Part shown: positions 35,952 to 37,822 of the stretch, piece after piece
Layout of the letters: the number at the start of each line of letters is the position of its first letter
Numbering within the stretch: the first letter of the stretch is position 1
Source of the DNA: Bryobacterales bacterium
GTDB lineage: Bacteria > Acidobacteriota > Terriglobia > Bryobacterales > UBA6623
Length of the DNA stretch: 37,822 nt
Reading direction: 5' to 3'
Assembly: GCA_028819575.1 (NCBI GenBank)
Contig: JAPPLB010000003.1
Location: 1-37,822, forward strand
Translations under genes and position numbers: made by a program
The notes under the pieces: generated by a model
Told to the model about the DNA's origin: nothing
The model's input: the letters and a program-made list of their open reading frames with translations, nothing else
Databases searched by the model: none

Positions 35952-37208
35952 GCGGCTGGAGCGGGAAGACTCAACCGCTTTTCGAAGATGGACGACCTTG
36001 TCGAGGATGCGCGCCGACATCTCTCGCTTGGACATGCTGGGCAACTCGGTTGCTTCGCCGGTCGAGTCCACAAGCCAGCCTTGGTTCAGGGAAGATCCGA
36101 AGCCGGTATCGGAGGTATCCGAACCGACCGGATTCGCAACGATGAGGTCGCAGTTTTTCGCCGCGAGTTTGGCGCGGGCGTTCTCGAGGACATCGTTCGT
36201 TTCCGCGGCGAAGCCGATGACGATGCGGCCGCCCTTCAGACGGCCGACTTCGAGGAGGATGTCCGGTGTGGGCTCCAGTTCGAGAGGGGGCGGCTCCCCA
36301 TGCTTCTTGAGTTTGGTCGGAGCAGCGGCGCGCGGGCGATAGTCGGCGACGGCGGCGACGGCGGCAAAGATCGTTGACTCGCTGAGCCTCTCGAGGACGG
36401 CGCGATGCATCTGCTCGGCGGTTTCGACCGGGATCACCTCGCAGCCGTTGGGCGGGGTGAGAGCGACAGGACCGCTCACGAGAACGACTCTGGCTCCTCG
36501 CTCGCGGGCCTCTCGAGCGAGAGCGTATCCCATGCGTCCACTCGAGCGGTTGGCGATGAACCGTACGGGGTCGATCGCTTCCTGTGTGGGGCCGGCGGTG
36601 ATGAGGACGGTCTCGGAAGCAAGATCGTCCGTTCGCGTCCGTCCTTCGAGAGCGCCCTCGGCGGTTTCGACGATTTGCTCCAAGTCCGCCAGCCGGCCCG
36701 GCCCGACCATGCCGCACGCGAGATCGCCGGCATCCGGTTCGACGATGGTGACGCCGCGAGCGGCAAGCTGCGCCACATTGCTCTGGGTCGCCGGGTGCCG
36801 CCACATGTTGGTGTTCATGGCGGGCGCGACGACGACGGGGCCGGTATAGGCCAGATGCATGGTGGTGAGGAAGTCGTCGGCGATGCCGTGGGCGAACTTC
36901 GCCAGGATATCGGCGGTCGCCGGAGCGACCAGCAGCAGGTCGCTTCGTTGAGCCACGTCGATGTGTTCGATCGAGCTGTCTCTTATTTCCGAGTCGGTCT
37001 CGCCGAACAGGTTCGTGATCACCTTGCGGCCGGTGAGAGAGGCGAAAGTGAGGGGCCCGACGAAGCGTTGCGCCGAGTCGGTCATGACGACTTGCACCTG
37101 GTGGCCGCGATCGGTGAGCAGGCGGACAAGCTCGGCGGCCTTGTAGGCGGCGATGCCGCCGGACACGCCCAACACGATCGAATGCTGCGAAGCCGTTTTC
37201 GTGGACAT
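35949..37208 (-). CDS. coaBC: Phosphopantothenoylcysteine decarboxylase/phosphopantothenate-cysteine ligase
   Basis: A 419-residue bifunctional enzyme for two consecutive steps of coenzyme A synthesis. The N-terminal flavin-dependent decarboxylase (CoaC, about 1-190) has VSGGIAAYK, His82 in IEHIDVA, the PAMN motif at 129-132 and Cys165 in ACGMVGPGRL. The C-terminal ligase (CoaB) has ITAGPTQEAIDPVRFIANRSSGRMG and AVADYRPR followed by the KLKK segment. Both domains are complete. It is the first gene of a likely operon with udg. A repeat element starts about 70 nt upstream. Confidence 0.96.
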   Translation of the reverse strand: MSTKTASQHSIVLGVSGGIAAYKAAELVRLLTDRGHQVQVVMTDSAQRFVGPLTFASLTGRKVITNLFGETDSEIRDSSIEHIDVAQRSDLLLVAPATADILAKFAHGIADDFLTTMHLAYTGPVVVAPAMNTNMWRHPATQSNVAQLAARGVTIVEPDAGDLACGMVGPGRLADLEQIVETAEGALEGRTRTDDLASETVLITAGPTQEAIDPVRFIANRSSGRMGYALAREARERGARVVLVSGPVALTPPNGCEVIPVETAEQMHRAVLERLSESTIFAAVAAVADYRPRAAAPTKLKKHGEPPPLELEPTPDILLEVGRLKGGRIVIGFAAETNDVLENARAKLAAKNCDLIVANPVGSDTSDTGFGSSLNQGWLVDSTGEATELPSMSKREMSARILDKVVHLRKAVESSRSSR

Positions 37209-37232
37209 CCGGGACCCGTTGCTGCTGTACGT

Positions 37233-37238
37233 ATTCTA
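37233..37238 (-). promoter_or_regulatory. coaBC: Possible -10 element of coaBC
   Basis: TAGAAT on the minus strand lies 24 nt before the coaBC ATG at 37208, predicting a leader of roughly 18 nt. No clear -35 is visible. Confidence 0.35.
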
Positions 37239-37280
37239 CGACGGCACTGCTCCGTTGCGGAGAGTTCAGGGCGAGGAGTT

Positions 37281-37485
37281 GACCTGCATTTCTCACCACG
37301 TGGCGAAGCGAAGTGCATGAGAGGGCCGTCAGGACTAGGCGCAAGCCGGGCGGAGGAAAAAGGCGCGCGCCGCTTGGCGCGCGCAGGCGTACTTGAACAG
37401 TACGTTGAGCACGGCAAGCAAGCGCAACGAAGTCATGGCGGTCGTATCGCGTGCTTCGGCCGTCATGTGGTGAGAAATGCAGGTC
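37281..37485. repeat. Full-length palindromic repeat element (copy D), 205 bp
   Basis: This is the reference copy of the family. It starts with GACCTGCATTTCTCACCAC and ends with its exact reverse complement, giving perfect 19-bp terminal inverted repeats. Inside are a strong hairpin (GCGCGCGCC at 37363-37371, GCTT loop, GGCGCGCGC at 37376-37384), a smaller one (CGTACT-TGAAC-AGTACG), and a conserved core shared with copy F. A 33-codon minus-strand frame (37335-37436) is probably incidental, since its stop is not conserved in F. It is non-coding and could be a miniature inverted-repeat transposable element or a structured regulatory repeat. No target-site duplication is apparent. Confidence 0.8.
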
Positions 37486-37749
37486 AGAGGTCCCGGCTCA
37501 TCGTCCGCGATCTCCTGCTCGAGGGTTTTTCTCAAGAGGGGTCGACGCGAATCTGTGGCACGGCCTCGACAAGCCGGCTGGAGGAGCGGGCCGGAGGCTG
37601 GGGCTGCGGGCGGCAATCCTATTCGGCAGCGACGCCGATGGCGGACGCCTGCGTGGAGCATCAGGGCATTCGCCGCCGCCGCCGGTCTCGACGTCTTCCT
37701 CGTTCTCGTCGTTGACCGGGGCGTCCCGCGATTTGCTATGTTCCTTCAT
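37486..37749 (-). pseudogene. Possible decayed or frameshifted small gene between repeats
   Basis: No intact gene fills 37486-37770. On the minus strand, ATG 37749 begins a charged peptide (KEHSKSRDAPVNDENEEDVE) with coding-like codon bias. Bias then moves to other frames: PAAAANALMLHAG, then DCRPQPQPPARSSSRLVEAV, then LRKTLEQEIADDEPG. Several frameshifts and one stop would be needed to join them. That fits a degraded gene or sequencing errors, whose 3' end meets copy D. I cannot identify a product. Confidence 0.3.
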
Positions 37750-37770
37750 GGCTCGCGATTGGGATTTTTA

Positions 37771-37822
37771 GCCTGCATTTCTCACCACGTGGCGAGGCGA
37801 AGTGCGTGAGAGGGCCGTCAGG
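37771..37822 (+). repeat. Left half of palindromic repeat (copy E), cut by window edge
   Basis: The window ends with CCTGCATTTCTCACCAC, the left terminal repeat, and the start of the core (GTGAGAGGGCCGTCAGG) as in copies D and F. The rest of the element lies beyond the window. Confidence 0.75.

Noticed and set aside
37335-37436. A 33-residue minus-strand peptide inside repeat copy D
   Set aside because: The stop codon is not kept in copy F, and conservation there is of nucleotides in and around the hairpins, not of a reading frame.

Overview
The window looks like chromosomal DNA of an acidobacterium. That placement is inferred from gene content (paired PSCyt1/DUF1549/DUF1553 and DUF1501 proteins, many exported beta-propeller proteins, HslUV, a family 4 uracil-DNA glycosylase, CoaBC), high GC coding and short palindromic repeats. 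A Bryobacterales/Solibacter-type organism is my best guess. No rRNA or 16S evidence is present. There is one tRNA (Asp, GTC). I see no phage, plasmid, CRISPR array or complete insertion sequence.

Layout. 1-6590: a truncated repeat copy, a small unrecognised protein, a class V aminotransferase, an M23 murein hydrolase, ThiL, an exported RidA-like protein downstream of a Tat-exported Gfo/Idh/MocA oxidoreductase, and a secreted Asp-box protein. 6600-12000: tRNA-Asp, a DUF1015 protein, a LysR regulator overlapping a small tail-anchored protein, TrpS and an MFS transporter. 12100-20130: exported proteins, namely a 1094-residue PSCyt1/DUF1549/DUF1553 protein and a DUF1501 protein in one operon, a LamG protein that seems to have a seven-repeat propeller inserted into the LamG fold, and a PQQ-type propeller protein on the other strand. 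20400-29830: a B12-binding radical SAM enzyme, a small lipoprotein, a leucine-rich repeat protein, a class A beta-lactamase-like hydrolase, a TolB-propeller/CehA-type metallohydrolase fusion, a NYN plus double OST-HTH (LOTUS) protein, and two small unrecognised proteins. 29980-37820: an ACE-like M2 peptidase, then on the minus strand coaBC, udg, hslV, hslU and a fibronectin III lipoprotein.

Two non-coding patterns stand out. First, a palindromic repeat family: the only full copy (37281-37485, 205 bp) has perfect 19-bp terminal inverted repeats, and partial copies lie at 1, 1836, 6718, 34948 and 37772. A different element at 23824-23983 also has fully pairable ends. Second, many genes carry a -10-like TANNNT hexamer only about 6-10 nt before the start codon and no Shine-Dalgarno sequence, which suggests common leaderless transcription; other genes have ordinary GGAGG-type sites.

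Functionally, the window mixes housekeeping (tRNA charging, thiamine and CoA synthesis, protein quality control, base-excision repair) with a large set of exported proteins whose substrates cannot be told from sequence. All promoter and terminator calls were made by eye.
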